From Salinirubrum litoreum (GTDB lineage Archaea > Halobacteriota > Halobacteria > Halobacteriales > Haloferacaceae), in assembly GCF_020567425.1 (NCBI RefSeq), contig NZ_JAJCVJ010000002.1, positions 1,281,068-1,345,067 of the forward strand: a stretch of 64,000 nucleotides of DNA, given 5' to 3'. The notes beneath the pieces are model-generated. The model was given only the letters and a program-made list of their open reading frames with translations. It made no database searches and was not told where the DNA came from. Shown piece by piece: positions 1-9,026 of this stretch (the first letter of the stretch is position 1; the number at the start of each line of letters is the position of its first letter). A program made the translations under genes and the position numbers.

Positions 1-1335
1 GATGATCGCGTCCAGTTCGTCGTCGTAGCCCTTCCGAAAGAGGCCGCCCTGCGTGACCGTCTTCGGCGGGTCCTCGGCCAGCGTGTCGGCGAGTTCGTCG
101 TGGAGGCTCGCGGCCGTCTCGCGGTCCGGGCGGCGGATCACCTCGGCGAGTGGCGAGTCGGCGAGTTCGGTCCCCTCGATGGCGTCGGCGACCGCCGGCA
201 GGAGCGCGAGGGTGTCCCGAACCGACAACAGGGCGTGGGCGTCGGCGCTCCCGGAGACGGCACGGGAGGCGAGGCGTTCGAGGTCGTAGCCGCCGTCGAG
301 GGTGTCCCGGACGCGCTCTCGTGCGAGGGCGGCCGACGCGAGTGCCTCCACGGCGTCGAGGCGGCGGTCCAGTTCGTCGCGGTCTCGGCGGGGGCGCGTC
401 ACCCACTCCCGGAGGAGGCGACCGCCGGGACTGGTGACGGTGTGGTCGAGGGTGTCGAGCAGGCTCCCGGAGCGCCCGCCCTGCATCGTCTCGGTGAGTT
501 CGAGGTTGCGCTGGGTCGTCGCGTCGAGTTCGACGTGGTCCCCGGCGTGGTACGCCTCCAGTCGGGTCATCGACTCCCGGACGCCAGCGCCGGTCTCGGC
601 GACGTACGCCAGCACGGCCCCGGCGGCCTGCACCGCCCGGTCGCTGTCGACGCCGACACTCTCCAGTGCGCCCGCGCCGAACTGCTCGCGCACGGTGTGC
701 CGGGCGCGACCGGGGGCGAAGGCGTCGGGGTCGGCGAGCGAGAGCGTCGCGTCGAGGTCCTCGCGGACCCGCGAGAGGAACCGCTCGTCGTTCCGGACCG
801 CCGGACCCGGGACCAGTTCGACCGGGCCGAACCGGTACAGTTCGGCGTGGGCGTCGGCGGTCGACTCGACCGCCGTCACGAGGAACCGACCGGTGGTCAC
901 GTCCGCGAAGGCGAGTCCGTACTCGGCGTCCGCGGGGTCGCTCGTCGGCGACTCCTCGGGCCCGGCCCGGACGACGCCCGCGAGGTACTGGGCCTCGGCG
1001 TCGGTGGTCTCCAGCAGTGTGCCGGGTGTGACGACCCGCGAGATGCGCCGGGCGTGCCCGTCGTCGGTCTCGTACTGGTCGGCCACCGCGACCCGGTAGC
1101 CGCGTTCGACGAGCGCCTTCAGGTACGGCGTGAGGTCGTCCACCGGCACGCCGGCCATCGGATAGGAGGAGCCGTGTGAGGACTTCTGGGAGACCTTCAG
1201 ATCCAGTTCGCGGCCCACGGTCTCGGCGTCCTCGGCGAAGAACTCGTAGAAGTCGCCACACTGCATCGTCAGGAGGTCGGCGTCTGTCTCTTCTTTGAGC
1301 GAGAGGAACTCGCCGACGATGCCCGTCGCAGTCAT
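1..1335 (-). CDS. mutS: DNA mismatch repair protein MutS (N-terminal part)
   Basis: Reads leftward from an ATG at 1335 and runs off the left edge, so only about the first 445 residues are present. The N-terminus is a MutS domain I: residues 27-33 read GDFYEFF, which contains the Phe-x-Glu mismatch-reading motif (F29, E31). It is followed by the family pattern PMAGVP and by a YLKALVERGYRVAV segment. The family recognises base mismatches and recruits MutL. The ATPase domain lies outside the window and cannot be checked. MutS is patchy in archaea but common in haloarchaea. A NucS gene, the other archaeal mismatch enzyme, lies at 40.8 kb. Confidence 0.93.
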   Translation of the reverse strand, partial: MTATGIVGEFLSLKEETDADLLTMQCGDFYEFFAEDAETVGRELDLKVSQKSSHGSSYPMAGVPVDDLTPYLKALVERGYRVAVADQYETDDGHARRISRVVTPGTLLETTDAEAQYLAGVVRAGPEESPTSDPADAEYGLAFADVTTGRFLVTAVESTADAHAELYRFGPVELVPGPAVRNDERFLSRVREDLDATLSLADPDAFAPGRARHTVREQFGAGALESVGVDSDRAVQAAGAVLAYVAETGAGVRESMTRLEAYHAGDHVELDATTQRNLELTETMQGGRSGSLLDTLDHTVTSPGGRLLREWVTRPRRDRDELDRRLDAVEALASAALARERVRDTLDGGYDLERLASRAVSGSADAHALLSVRDTLALLPAVADAIEGTELADSPLAEVIRRPDRETAASLHDELADTLAEDPPKTVTQGGLFRKGYDDELDAII

Positions 1336-1459
1336 ACTACGGTGTGGCGGGTGAGCGGGGTAAAACGCTGTGGGTCTGGCCCGGGTCGACCCCGGCTCGC
1401 GCACCGACGCCGGTTGTCACGCTGACAGGATTAAGTACTCGTACAGCGTCTCGGCGCGC

Positions 1460-2446
1460 ATGAGAACCCACAGTGACGACGTCGGCACAGCCGGACTCGC
1501 AGTCGAGGCGCTCGCGCCCGAGGACGCCTTCGCACTGCTGGGCAACGAGATCAGGATGGGCGTGCTGGAGGCGCTGTGGCGCGCGCTCCCCGACCGAGTC
1601 AGCTTCTCCGACCTCCGCGAGACGGTCGGCGTGCGCGACAGCGGGCAGTTCAACTACCACCTCGGGAGACTCACCGACCGGTTCGTCCACCGGAACGAAG
1701 ACGGCTACACCCTGCGCCCGGCCGGGACGCTCGTCATGGGTGCGGTCGTCTCCGGGAGCTACACCCACACCGGACGCGCCGACCCGATCCGCCTCCCGGA
1801 CCCCTGCTACCTGTGTGGCGGCCCACTCGTGTTGACCTACGAAGACGAGCGCGCGACCATCGCCTGCGAGGACTGCGCGGAACTGGTGACCGGCGCGACC
1901 GTCCCGCCGGGTGTGCTGGCCGACTACGACACCGACGACCTGCCGGGAGTCGTCGCCGCGTTCGTCCGGACGCTGGTGCGACACGCCCAGGCCGGCTTCT
2001 GTCCGACCTGTCACGGCCGGATGGAGGGTCGACTGCAACTCGTCGACGCGACCGACACTCACAGCGCCGATGCCGACACCGCCGACCCGACAGTCCGCGT
2101 CAGCTACGACTGTGCCCGGTGTCCCGAGCGAGTCCAGGCCAGCGTCGCCACCGCGATCATGGAGACCACGCCGGTCGTCGCCTTCCACGACGACCACGGT
2201 ATCGACGTGACACGGGAACCGACGTGGCGACTCGACTGGCTCCACGACGACGCCCTCGACGTCGTCTCGACCGACCCTCTGTGCGTCCACCGGACGATCA
2301 CGCTCGGTGACGACCGACTGACCGTCGTCGTGGACGCCGACCTCGCCGTCGAGCCGATTCCGACGGACGACCCGGTCCTCGTGGACGCCGACCGCGACGC
2401 CGTCCCGCAGGAGCTACGTGGCTCGCGCCCCGACGAGCCGGTATGA
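1460..2446 (+). CDS. winged-helix (ArsR-like) transcriptional regulator with zinc ribbons
   Basis: A 328-residue protein. Residues about 15-85 form a winged helix-turn-helix of the ArsR type (LLGNEIRMGVLEAL, then a FSDLRETVGV recognition region and NYHLGRL). The C-terminal half carries two Cys-x2-Cys pairs per ribbon (CYLC and CEDC; CPTC and CARC), as in the haloarchaeal DUF7351 group. I chose the ATG at 1460 because an upstream in-frame ATG would add a non-conserved leader and a TATA-like GATTAAGTA lies about 28 bases before 1460. It overlaps the next gene by an ATGA junction, so the two are probably translated together. The regulated genes are unknown. Confidence 0.85.
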   Translation: MRTHSDDVGTAGLAVEALAPEDAFALLGNEIRMGVLEALWRALPDRVSFSDLRETVGVRDSGQFNYHLGRLTDRFVHRNEDGYTLRPAGTLVMGAVVSGSYTHTGRADPIRLPDPCYLCGGPLVLTYEDERATIACEDCAELVTGATVPPGVLADYDTDDLPGVVAAFVRTLVRHAQAGFCPTCHGRMEGRLQLVDATDTHSADADTADPTVRVSYDCARCPERVQASVATAIMETTPVVAFHDDHGIDVTREPTWRLDWLHDDALDVVSTDPLCVHRTITLGDDRLTVVVDADLAVEPIPTDDPVLVDADRDAVPQELRGSRPDEPV

Positions 2447-2826
2447 GCGATCCGGACACCGGCACCGCCGACGCGACCGACGAACGCGCTCCGGCCTCAG
2501 CGACCGACGACCGACCGATCTCCCTCGCGGACGCCGCGGAACTCGACGCGCTGGTCGCGGACCGCGACCTCGTGCTCGTGGAGTGTTTCACCGAGGGCTG
2601 TGGCATCTGTGCCAGCATGGAACCGGTCCTCGGCAACGTCGCCCGCGTGACCGACGCGACCGTCGCGCTGGTGAACCCCCGCGACGACCCCGAACTGATC
2701 GACCGGTTCACGATCCAGTCGGTCCCGACCCTCCTGCTGTTCGTCGAGGGGGAACTGGTCGCCCGCCTCGCCGACGGCTTTCAGGGCGTCGAAGCGGTCG
2801 TGGCGTTCGTCGAGTCGAACCGCTGA
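2443..2826 (+). CDS. thioredoxin family protein
   Basis: A 127-residue thioredoxin-fold protein with a variable acidic N-terminus of about 30 residues. The active-site region reads CGIC at about residues 51-54, a CxxC variant of the thioredoxin CGPC, and the cis-proline stretch is SVPTLLLF. It starts inside the stop codon of the winged-helix regulator (ATGA), so the pair form an operon. The likely role is cytoplasmic thiol-disulfide exchange. The link to a regulator with Cys-rich ribbons suggests redox sensing, but that is inference. Confidence 0.86.
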   Translation: MSDPDTGTADATDERAPASATDDRPISLADAAELDALVADRDLVLVECFTEGCGICASMEPVLGNVARVTDATVALVNPRDDPELIDRFTIQSVPTLLLFVEGELVARLADGFQGVEAVVAFVESNR

Positions 2827-2913
2827 CCCCGGCGAGCGCCGACACCGCGCCGACACCGCCCCGCTGAACTGTCCTGCTCAACAGTTAATCCTCTCCGCGT
2901 CGTCTCTCCACGT

Positions 2914-3048
2914 ATGAGCCGAGCAGAAGCCTACGACGGACTGGTGGCGTGGGAGGAGTGCCCGAACTGCGGATTCCGCGCGTTCGCCACCGACGCACCT
3001 CGTGTGTGCCCCCGGTGTGACACCGAACTCGTGTCGGCGACGGAGTGA
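2914..3048 (+). CDS. small zinc-ribbon protein (44 aa)
   Basis: A 44-residue reading frame with two CPxC knuckles (CPNC and CPRC) spaced about 17 residues apart, enough for one zinc ribbon and almost nothing else. A TATA-like CAGTTAATCC lies about 28 bases before the ATG, which fits a leaderless transcript. Small CPxC proteins of this type are frequent in haloarchaea and their partners are mostly unknown. Confidence 0.72.
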   Translation: MSRAEAYDGLVAWEECPNCGFRAFATDAPRVCPRCDTELVSATE

Positions 3049-3087
3049 CCGACTCCGACGCGTCGACCCAGCGTCACCACACCCGTC

Positions 3088-3714
3088 TCAGACACCCTCG
3101 ACCAGCCGTCGCAACTGCGCCGGCGGGACCGCCCCGCGTGCCGCGTACCCCTCGTAGACGAACGTCGGCACGCCGGTCACGCCGGCCTCCCGTGCGTCGG
3201 TGAACTGCTCGCGGACCTCCGCGTGGAGCGTCTCGTCCGACAGGGCGTCCGCGACTTCCTGTCCGTCGACGCCCGCGGACTCGGCGAGATCCACGAGGAG
3301 ATCACGGTCGCCGATGTCCGCACCCTCCTGCCAGAGCGCGTCGAAGATCGCCTCGTCGAAGTCCAGCCACGTCTCGTAGTCGTAGTGACGCTTCACGTGG
3401 ATCGAGGCGACCTGCGCCGGCAGGGAGTCGATGTCGGTGGCGATGTCGAGGTTCATCGCCACGTCGTACTGCTCCTGCAGGCGGCGGACGTTCTGTTTCG
3501 CCTGCTCGAAGTACTCGTCGTCTTTGCCGTCGTCGACCGAGTGGTCTATCTCGCCGTCCGGACCGCGCTTGTGCGATCGGAGGTCGAACGGTCGCCAGTC
3601 GATTTCGAGTGGCTCGTCGCGGTCGGCCTGGTACTGCCGGAGGGACTCGCGCCCGAGGTAACAGAACGGGCAGACGTAGTCCGAGTAGACCGTGATCTGA
3701 TCGGTGTCGTCCAT
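3088..3714 (-). CDS. DsbA family oxidoreductase (FrnE-like)
   Basis: A 208-residue protein of the DsbA/2-hydroxychromene-2-carboxylate isomerase superfamily. A thioredoxin-fold strand leads into the active-site motif CPFC (SDYVCPFCYLG, residues 12-22). A helical insertion follows, and near the C-terminus comes the cis-proline loop GVTGVPTFVYEG. There is no signal peptide, so it is probably cytoplasmic. The ATG at 3714 is preferred because the upstream extension is unrelated to the family and would overlap the neighbouring gene. Expected role: dithiol oxidation or isomerisation. The substrate is not known. Confidence 0.87.
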   Translation of the reverse strand: MDDTDQITVYSDYVCPFCYLGRESLRQYQADRDEPLEIDWRPFDLRSHKRGPDGEIDHSVDDGKDDEYFEQAKQNVRRLQEQYDVAMNLDIATDIDSLPAQVASIHVKRHYDYETWLDFDEAIFDALWQEGADIGDRDLLVDLAESAGVDGQEVADALSDETLHAEVREQFTDAREAGVTGVPTFVYEGYAARGAVPPAQLRRLVEGV

Positions 3715-3794
3715 ACCAGCCGAAGTGTGCCAGCACTGGTAAACGAACCGTTCGCGGTCGTGTGTACCGGGAGCCCGGTCGAGAGACGACCGGA

Positions 3795-5672
3795 TCACTC
3801 CCGCCGCGTCAGCGCCCACTCCGCCGCCGTTCGCACGTCCTCGCTGTCGTCGGTCTCGGCCAGTCGCGCCAGCGCGTCGGTCGCCTGCTGGCCCGAGAAG
3901 CCCGAGAGTGCCGACACGAGTCGGTAGCGCAGTCGGTCGTTCTCCGCAGCGTCGAGCAGGTCGACCACCGGACCGACCGCGCGCTCGTCGTCCAGTTGTC
4001 CGAGCGAGACGGCCGCCTGCTCGCGGACCAGATCGTCCGGGTCGTCCAGTGCGTCGAGCAGTGGCTCGACCGCCTGCTGGTCGCCGAGGTTCCCGAGTGC
4101 GTTCGCGGCCGCCCGCCGGACCGGCACGTCGTCCGCCGCATCCTCCCGTCTCGAGTCGCCCGACAGCGCGTCGATCAGCGGCTCGGTCGCGCGCTCGTCA
4201 CCGAGTCGGCCGAGGGCGTCCGGCACGCGCTCCCGAACCGCCGACTCGTCGGTCAGCGCGGTCAACAGCGCCTCGACGGCGTCGTCGCGTCGGTCGTCGG
4301 TTGCTGTCTCTCGCCCCTGCTGTCGGCCCGCGAACTGCTGGCCGAGTGCAGTGACGGCGGTCGCGCGAACTTCAGCGTCCGGATCGGTCGTGGTCGCCCG
4401 ACAGAGCGCCGTGGTCGCCGCCGGCGTCGTGACGCTCCCCAGCAGGTCCGCGACCGCGCGCCTGACGGCCGGCGTGTCGTCGGACAGCGCCGGGACGAGT
4501 CGGTCGGCGACTGCGGCGAGGTCCGTGTCCGCGTCGGCGGTCCCGTCGGCGAACAACTGGAGCGTCTCGGCGGCCGCGACTCGCACCGGTCGCTCGTCGG
4601 CCAGTCGGTCGGCGTGGAACGCCGGCCCGCGAGCGTCACCGATCGCCCGGACTGCCGCCGCCCGGACTGCCGGTTCCGCGTCCCTGCTGGCGACCTCGGC
4701 GAGCGCCTCGACGGTCGCGTCGGCTCTCGGACCGTCGGCGAGCGAGCGAACTGCCCGCCGGCGAACGTCGGGCGCGGCGTCGTCTCGGGCGGTGTCGAGG
4801 AGCGCAGTTCGGCTGTCCGCGTCGCTCGGTGTGAGTGCCTCGGCGGCGGCCGCCCGGACTGCGGGTGCCGGGTCGGCCAGTGCCCGTCGGAGCGAACTGC
4901 CGGTGTCGGTCCGGCGGAGCAGGCCGAGCGTCTCGGTCGCCGCGACGCGACGGGTGACTGCGGCGTCGGTGCCCGCCTCGGTGTCTGCCGTGCCGGCCGC
5001 CAGCACCCCGGCGAGTCGGTCGGCGACGGCGGGCGTGTCGAGCCAGCCGAGTGCCCAACTCATCGCGTCCCGGAGCGGGAGGTCCTCGCTCGTCGGTGCC
5101 GAGCGCGTGGCGTCGAGTCGGAGTCGGGCGTCGGCGAGGTCCGGGCCGCCGAGCAGGAGCGCGCTCCCGTCGAGGAGTTCGAGCGCGGCGACCGCCGGCG
5201 TGGCGGCGAGTCTGGCCGCCCCGATGTCGTCGGTCGTCTCGCCGTCGAGGAAGACGGCGCTGGTCTCCTCGGGGCGGGTGAGGTCGCCGAGATCGGAGCC
5301 GTCGGCCGAGTCGGGCAGGGACGTGTCGAGGTCGGTCAGTGCCGCCTCGGGTGCGACGAGACCCCGGTCGAAGTCGAACCGCTCGAACAGTTCGATACAG
5401 CGGCCGAGCAGTGCCAGCGCGGACTCGGGGTCGTCGGTGCCGGCGGTCGGGACGAGTCGGAGCCAGTCGTCGCCCGCCGCGTCGAGTCGGAAGCGAACCG
5501 TGCCGACGCGGGCGAAGGAGAAGGACAGCGAGCAGGGGAGGCCGTCTGCGAGTGCGTCGGTCAGGTGGTCGTCGGGGTGGTCGCCACGGTCGGCGAGAAA
5601 GACCGCGACGTTTCGGTAGACGGTCGTGTCGATGCCCGCCGGATCGTGCCACGCGACCGCCCAGTCGCTCAT
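3795..5672 (-). CDS. HEAT/PBS-lyase repeat protein
   Basis: A 625-residue alpha-solenoid. After a unique N-terminal domain of about 230 residues it contains a long run of HEAT-like repeats of about 30 residues. They are recognised by recurring patterns such as VRRAAANALGNLGD, VREQAAVSLGQLDD and VRAAAVRAIGDARG, typical of PBS-lyase HEAT repeats. Such scaffolds bind proteins or assist cofactor attachment, and the partner cannot be told from sequence. The ATG at 5672 removes a 65-residue upstream extension that lies in the repeat-rich intergenic DNA. It is immediately downstream, on the same strand, of the large gene-free stretch 5673-6656. Confidence 0.85.
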   Translation of the reverse strand: MSDWAVAWHDPAGIDTTVYRNVAVFLADRGDHPDDHLTDALADGLPCSLSFSFARVGTVRFRLDAAGDDWLRLVPTAGTDDPESALALLGRCIELFERFDFDRGLVAPEAALTDLDTSLPDSADGSDLGDLTRPEETSAVFLDGETTDDIGAARLAATPAVAALELLDGSALLLGGPDLADARLRLDATRSAPTSEDLPLRDAMSWALGWLDTPAVADRLAGVLAAGTADTEAGTDAAVTRRVAATETLGLLRRTDTGSSLRRALADPAPAVRAAAAEALTPSDADSRTALLDTARDDAAPDVRRRAVRSLADGPRADATVEALAEVASRDAEPAVRAAAVRAIGDARGPAFHADRLADERPVRVAAAETLQLFADGTADADTDLAAVADRLVPALSDDTPAVRRAVADLLGSVTTPAATTALCRATTTDPDAEVRATAVTALGQQFAGRQQGRETATDDRRDDAVEALLTALTDESAVRERVPDALGRLGDERATEPLIDALSGDSRREDAADDVPVRRAAANALGNLGDQQAVEPLLDALDDPDDLVREQAAVSLGQLDDERAVGPVVDLLDAAENDRLRYRLVSALSGFSGQQATDALARLAETDDSEDVRTAAEWALTRRE

Positions 5673-5801
5673 TGACGGGACGGCGTGGTGTGACGACTTA
5701 AATCCGTGGGAGGCTGGTGGACTCGGTGGTGGGTGTGGACCGTCAAGAGTGAGCGCGTGCGAGCGATGTGATCGCTGTCGAATCAGTCTCGGACGACGAG
5801 T

Positions 5802-5997
5802 GGTGAAAGCCCCCGGCGTCTCGATGGCCCGCGACTTCCTGCGCGCTTCCCTCAGGCTGGCGAGCAAGCTCGCCAGCCTTCAGTCCAGTGTTGTCGGGCG
5901 ACACGAGAGTCGCCCGACTGCTGGCGAGACCTCCGGTCTCGCTCTGCTTGGTGCGTCGGGGGCCAGTCGAGACGCCGGCCCCGTTCAGTCCCACCCG
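5802..5997 (+). repeat. dispersed modular repeat, copy A, hairpin module
   Basis: This lies in the 984-base stretch 5673-6656, which holds no convincing gene. The module starts GGTGAAAGCCCCCGGCG and ends in CCGTTCAGTCCCACCC. The first and last about 21 bases pair in reverse complement (CGGCGTCTCGA with TCGAGACGCCG, plus TGAA with TTCA). Three nearly perfect hairpins lie between: about 5852-5875 (GGCTGGCGAG stem), 5893-5918 (GTCGGGCGAC stem) and 5922-5944 (GCGAGACC stem). The same skeleton recurs at 16.6, 41.7 and 52.6 kb. This copy lacks the terminal GCTTTCACC seen in copies B and D. Confidence 0.75.
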
Positions 5998-6296
5998 ACT
6001 GATTCTGCGGAGACTCATGCAATTCGCGGTGGACCAGTCGGATCAGCGTGGGCGCCTCCCTGCGACCGTCGGCGTGCCTGAGGCGGCCTCACGCCGCCGA
6101 AGTGCGTCGCCCGAGGCGGCCCTGCGCCGCCGAGGTGCGCGACACGAGGTCGCGCCAGCCCACTCGACTGGTGCGTGTGACGTGAGTCGAACTTCTGCTG
6201 TGTTGTCGCAACGCGGTTGCGGTCGGCGCGCGTGACCTGACGCGTGCGAGGGATGAGTAACGCAACTGGCGCGCCCCTCCTGGGCGCGCCGACTGA

Positions 6297-6353
6297 GCAG
6301 AGCGAGACCGGAGGTCTCGCCAGTAGTCGGGCGACTCCCGTGTCGCCCGACGA
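6297..6353 (-). repeat. inverted duplicate of 5891-5949 within copy A
   Basis: This segment is the reverse complement of 5891-5949, differing at only a few positions (for example CAGTAG against CAGCAG, and a three-base insertion near its end). It carries both hairpins of the original in the opposite orientation, about 350 bases away. Between the arms lie two further near-copies of a GAGGCGGCC...GCCGCCGA block at about 6081-6145. No gene is visible in this interval. Confidence 0.8.
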
Positions 6354-6363
6354 CAACGCAGTC

Positions 6364-6500
6364 GGCTGGGGAGGCTCGTGGCTACTCCGATTGCGGTGCG
6401 GTGGCGGATGCTGTCGCGGTTGCGGTCGTCTCGTCGGTGCGCTAGATCGAGTAGCGGCGTCGTTGCGGTCGTTGTCGCGGTCACAGTCGCGGTTCGGGAC
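6364..6500 (+). repeat. G/T-rich tract, copy A
   Basis: It begins with GGCTGGGGAGG and continues as degenerate words of the GCGGT(T/C) and GCTGTCGCGGT type. It includes the block TCTCGTCGGTGCGCTAGATC that recurs at about 53275 and, less exactly, at 17275. The strand is strongly enriched for G and T. Similar tracts follow each of the other copies of the repeat. It is not codon-like in any frame that has a start and family similarity. Confidence 0.65.
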
Positions 6501-6656
6501 GCCAGCCTCGCCACAAAAATCGTCGCTTGCGATGCTGTCCCACCGTCTCCTCACTATCAAACGCCCAGTTCCTCACGAACCACGAGTCAGACCACACCGA
6601 ACGAAAAATCCGCGTCGGCCCGCACCACAGCCTTCCGAGTACGTAATCTCGTCCGA

Positions 6657-7571
6657 TTACGCGATCTCGTCGTACTGATCCGACAGCTTCTCGGCCGCCT
6701 CGTCCATCAGGTCCTGTTCGTAGTCGGTCAGGTCCCACTCGACGACCTCCTCGACGCCGTTCGAGCCGAGTTTCACCGGGACGCCGAAGGCGGTGTCCTC
6801 GTAGCCGAACTCGCCGTCGAGTTTCACGGAGCCGGGCAGGACAGCACCGGTGTCGCGCAGGACGGCCTCGACCATGTGGGCGACGCCCGTCGCCGGACCC
6901 CACTGGGTCGCGCCCTTGCGCTCGATCACGTCCATCGCGGAGGCCTGCAGTTCGCCGAGGATCTCCTCCTTCTCGTCGCCCGAGAACTCGGGGTCCGCGC
7001 CGTCGACGCGAACCTTCGAGAAGACCGGCACCTGCGCGTCGCCGTGCTCGCCGAGAATCGTCGCCTCGACGTTCTGGACCGGCGCGTCGAAGCGCTCGGA
7101 GAGGACGTAGCGGAACCGGGCGCTGTCGAGTCGGCCGCCGAAGCCGATGACCGAGTGGCGGTCGCGGTCACCGGCCTCGTAGAGGTGGCGGTTCAGCAGG
7201 TCGACCGGGTTCGAGGTCGTGATGGAGACGAAGTCGTCGTTGTACTCGGCGAGCGAGGAGCCGATGTCCTCCATGATCGGCGCGTTGTCGCCCGCGAGGT
7301 CGATGCGGGTCTGGCCGGGTTGGCGCGGGATGCCGGCCGTGATGACCACCACGTCCGAGCCCTCGGTTGCCTCGTAGCCGCCCTGCCGGACGGTCGTGTT
7401 GGAGTCGTACGCGACGCCGTGGTTCGTGTCGGCGGCCTGTCCGACCGTCTCGTCTTCCTTGTCCGGGATGTCCACGAAGACGAGTTCGTCACAGATGTCA
7501 CGCAGCGCGATGTTGTACCCTGCGGCGGCCCCGACCGTGCCAGCGGCGCCGACCACGCTAACTTTCGTCAT
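6657..7571 (-). CDS. mdh: malate dehydrogenase
   Basis: A 304-residue NAD(H)-dependent malate dehydrogenase of the lactate-dehydrogenase-like haloarchaeal type, very close to the well-known Haloarcula enzyme as I recall its sequence. Residues 8-14 form the GAAGTVG dinucleotide loop. [10 protein letters not shown] carries the substrate-selecting and catalytic arginines, TSNPVDLLN is conserved, and GEHGDAQVP carries the catalytic His. It interconverts malate and oxaloacetate in the TCA cycle. The ATG at 7571 gives the standard [11 protein letters not shown] start. A 7-bp hairpin (CGTAATC...GATTACG, 6642-6661) straddles the stop codon and may mark the transcript end. Confidence 0.97.
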   Translation of the reverse strand: MTKVSVVGAAGTVGAAAGYNIALRDICDELVFVDIPDKEDETVGQAADTNHGVAYDSNTTVRQGGYEATEGSDVVVITAGIPRQPGQTRIDLAGDNAPIMEDIGSSLAEYNDDFVSITTSNPVDLLNRHLYEAGDRDRHSVIGFGGRLDSARFRYVLSERFDAPVQNVEATILGEHGDAQVPVFSKVRVDGADPEFSGDEKEEILGELQASAMDVIERKGATQWGPATGVAHMVEAVLRDTGAVLPGSVKLDGEFGYEDTAFGVPVKLGSNGVEEVVEWDLTDYEQDLMDEAAEKLSDQYDEIA

Positions 7572-7684
7572 ACCACGTAATTCTGCCACAGCACGCCCGT
7601 TAAGTACTTCGGAACCCCCGCGAACGGTCCGCGAACGACGAATCTACGGTTCGACGACTGTCGATACCCACGGCACCGCGCGAC

Positions 7685-7822
7685 TCACTCGGCTTCGTCC
7701 GACAGCACCTGCCAGTCGGTCTCCGTGGTCGTCCCCTCGTCCGTCAGGACCGACTCCGGTACGTCGGCACCGACCAACTCGGCCCACTCTACGACCCGTG
7801 ACCCGTGGTCGTGTGTCTCCAT
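7685..7822 (-). CDS. small acidic hypothetical protein (45 aa)
   Basis: A 45-residue acidic reading frame beginning METHDHGSRVVEW and ending WQVLSDEAE. A TATA-like GATTAAG (minus strand, at about 7848-7856) lies close to 30 bases before the ATG, as expected for a leaderless haloarchaeal gene. It fills most of the gap between malate dehydrogenase and the brp block. I recognise no family. The composition is that of a real halophilic protein, but the call rests mainly on promoter position and codon use. Confidence 0.55.
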   Translation of the reverse strand: METHDHGSRVVEWAELVGADVPESVLTDEGTTTETDWQVLSDEAE

Positions 7823-7948
7823 TTCGTTCCGACGAACACGGTCGCAGTTCTTAATCATTGTCCCTGTCTCCGAGTGACTGAGAATCGGCCGTGTCGAGTG
7901 GGCATCTCGCCCGGCAACCGCGACTCCCCACGCCCGACGTGTCGCCGC

Positions 7949-9025
7949 TCACCACACGTCCTGCCGGAGGTCCATCCACGTCACGACCGCGACGTGCGGG
8001 AGCGTCAACACCGCGATACCGACGAGATACAACCCCAGCAAGCCGGCGCGGTCGCCGGGCGCGGTCGGGACCGCGAGGTAGAGTCCGGCAAAGAAGAGCA
8101 GTGCGCCGACCGTCGCCGGCGTCGCGTCCCTGGCGAACCGGACGAGCGCGCCGAGGTAGTCGCCGGCCGCCAGCGCCGACGCGCCGGGGTCGTCTACCAC
8201 CACGAGACGGGCGATGTGCCGGAGCGCGTGCCACAGGGTGAAGTACAGCCCGATGGCGAGAATCGGCGGGACGAGCAGGAAGAAGAGCCACAGCAGGGCG
8301 ACCTCGCCCGCGTCTCGGAGCCAGCCCCGTCGGAGCTCCCCGTCTTCGGCGTCGGTCCCGGCCCCTCTCTGACCGGCACGCACGCGCCACAGTCCCGCTC
8401 CGAGCGAGAGGAGCGTCACGGCGAGGAAGCCCACGGCGACCCCGGTCCGGGCCCCGGTCGTGAAGAACGGTGCGAGCGCCGACACCGACTCGGGTGCGAA
8501 CAGCCGAACCCACGCCTCTGCGACCGCCCGGTACTCCCCGGGGAACCCGACGAGCGGGACCAGCATCGGCAGGCCGCCCCGGACGACCAGTGCGAGGGCT
8601 CGCTCGGCGCGGCTCTGGAGGTGGCCGGCACGCTCGAACGCGAGCATCGCGTAGACGTCGCCCTGCCCCCAGTGGAACCACGTCAGCAGGACGAAGAACA
8701 CCGCCGCCGCGACCGGGACGACGTACCACGCGACGAGGTAGAGACCGCCGAGGAGGGTGTAGACACCCAGCACTGCGAGCAGTGGCCGGAGCGCGTAGCC
8801 ACCCTGCCCGAGCATCCGCCCCGGCACGAGGTGATCGACCGCGCCGTGCGGCAGGCCGAACAGCAGGACGCTGACGACGAAGGGGGCGTAGCGCACTTCG
8901 ACCGGAAGCGGCGGCAGGAGCGTCACGAGCAGGGTGGCGACCGCGATGGCGGCGACCGAGGGGCGGACGACCGCCGCGGTCAGGTGGCGTTCGAGTGCCG
9001 GCGGCAGGCGCTCCGCGACCGACAT
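7949..9025 (-). CDS. brp: Brp/Blh family beta-carotene 15,15'-dioxygenase
   Basis: A 358-residue polytopic membrane protein of the bacteriorhodopsin-related protein (Brp/Blh) family, which cleaves beta-carotene to two retinals. The conserved histidine-bearing motifs are present in order: HGAVDH (about residue 60), WFHWGQGD (about 115-122), WHALRHIAR in the second half and PHVAVVTWMD at the C-terminus. Around eight hydrophobic helices are visible. It starts one base after the crtY stop codon, so crtY and brp form one operon. Together they make retinal for the opsin encoded divergently at 9971. Confidence 0.93.
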   Translation of the reverse strand: MSVAERLPPALERHLTAAVVRPSVAAIAVATLLVTLLPPLPVEVRYAPFVVSVLLFGLPHGAVDHLVPGRMLGQGGYALRPLLAVLGVYTLLGGLYLVAWYVVPVAAAVFFVLLTWFHWGQGDVYAMLAFERAGHLQSRAERALALVVRGGLPMLVPLVGFPGEYRAVAEAWVRLFAPESVSALAPFFTTGARTGVAVGFLAVTLLSLGAGLWRVRAGQRGAGTDAEDGELRRGWLRDAGEVALLWLFFLLVPPILAIGLYFTLWHALRHIARLVVVDDPGASALAAGDYLGALVRFARDATPATVGALLFFAGLYLAVPTAPGDRAGLLGLYLVGIAVLTLPHVAVVTWMDLRQDVW

Positions 9026-9026
9026 C

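Noticed and set aside
100-1179. Long + strand frame opposite mutS
   Set aside because: It is a shadow of the minus-strand MutS gene. Its composition is Arg/Val/Gly-rich and unlike a halophilic protein.
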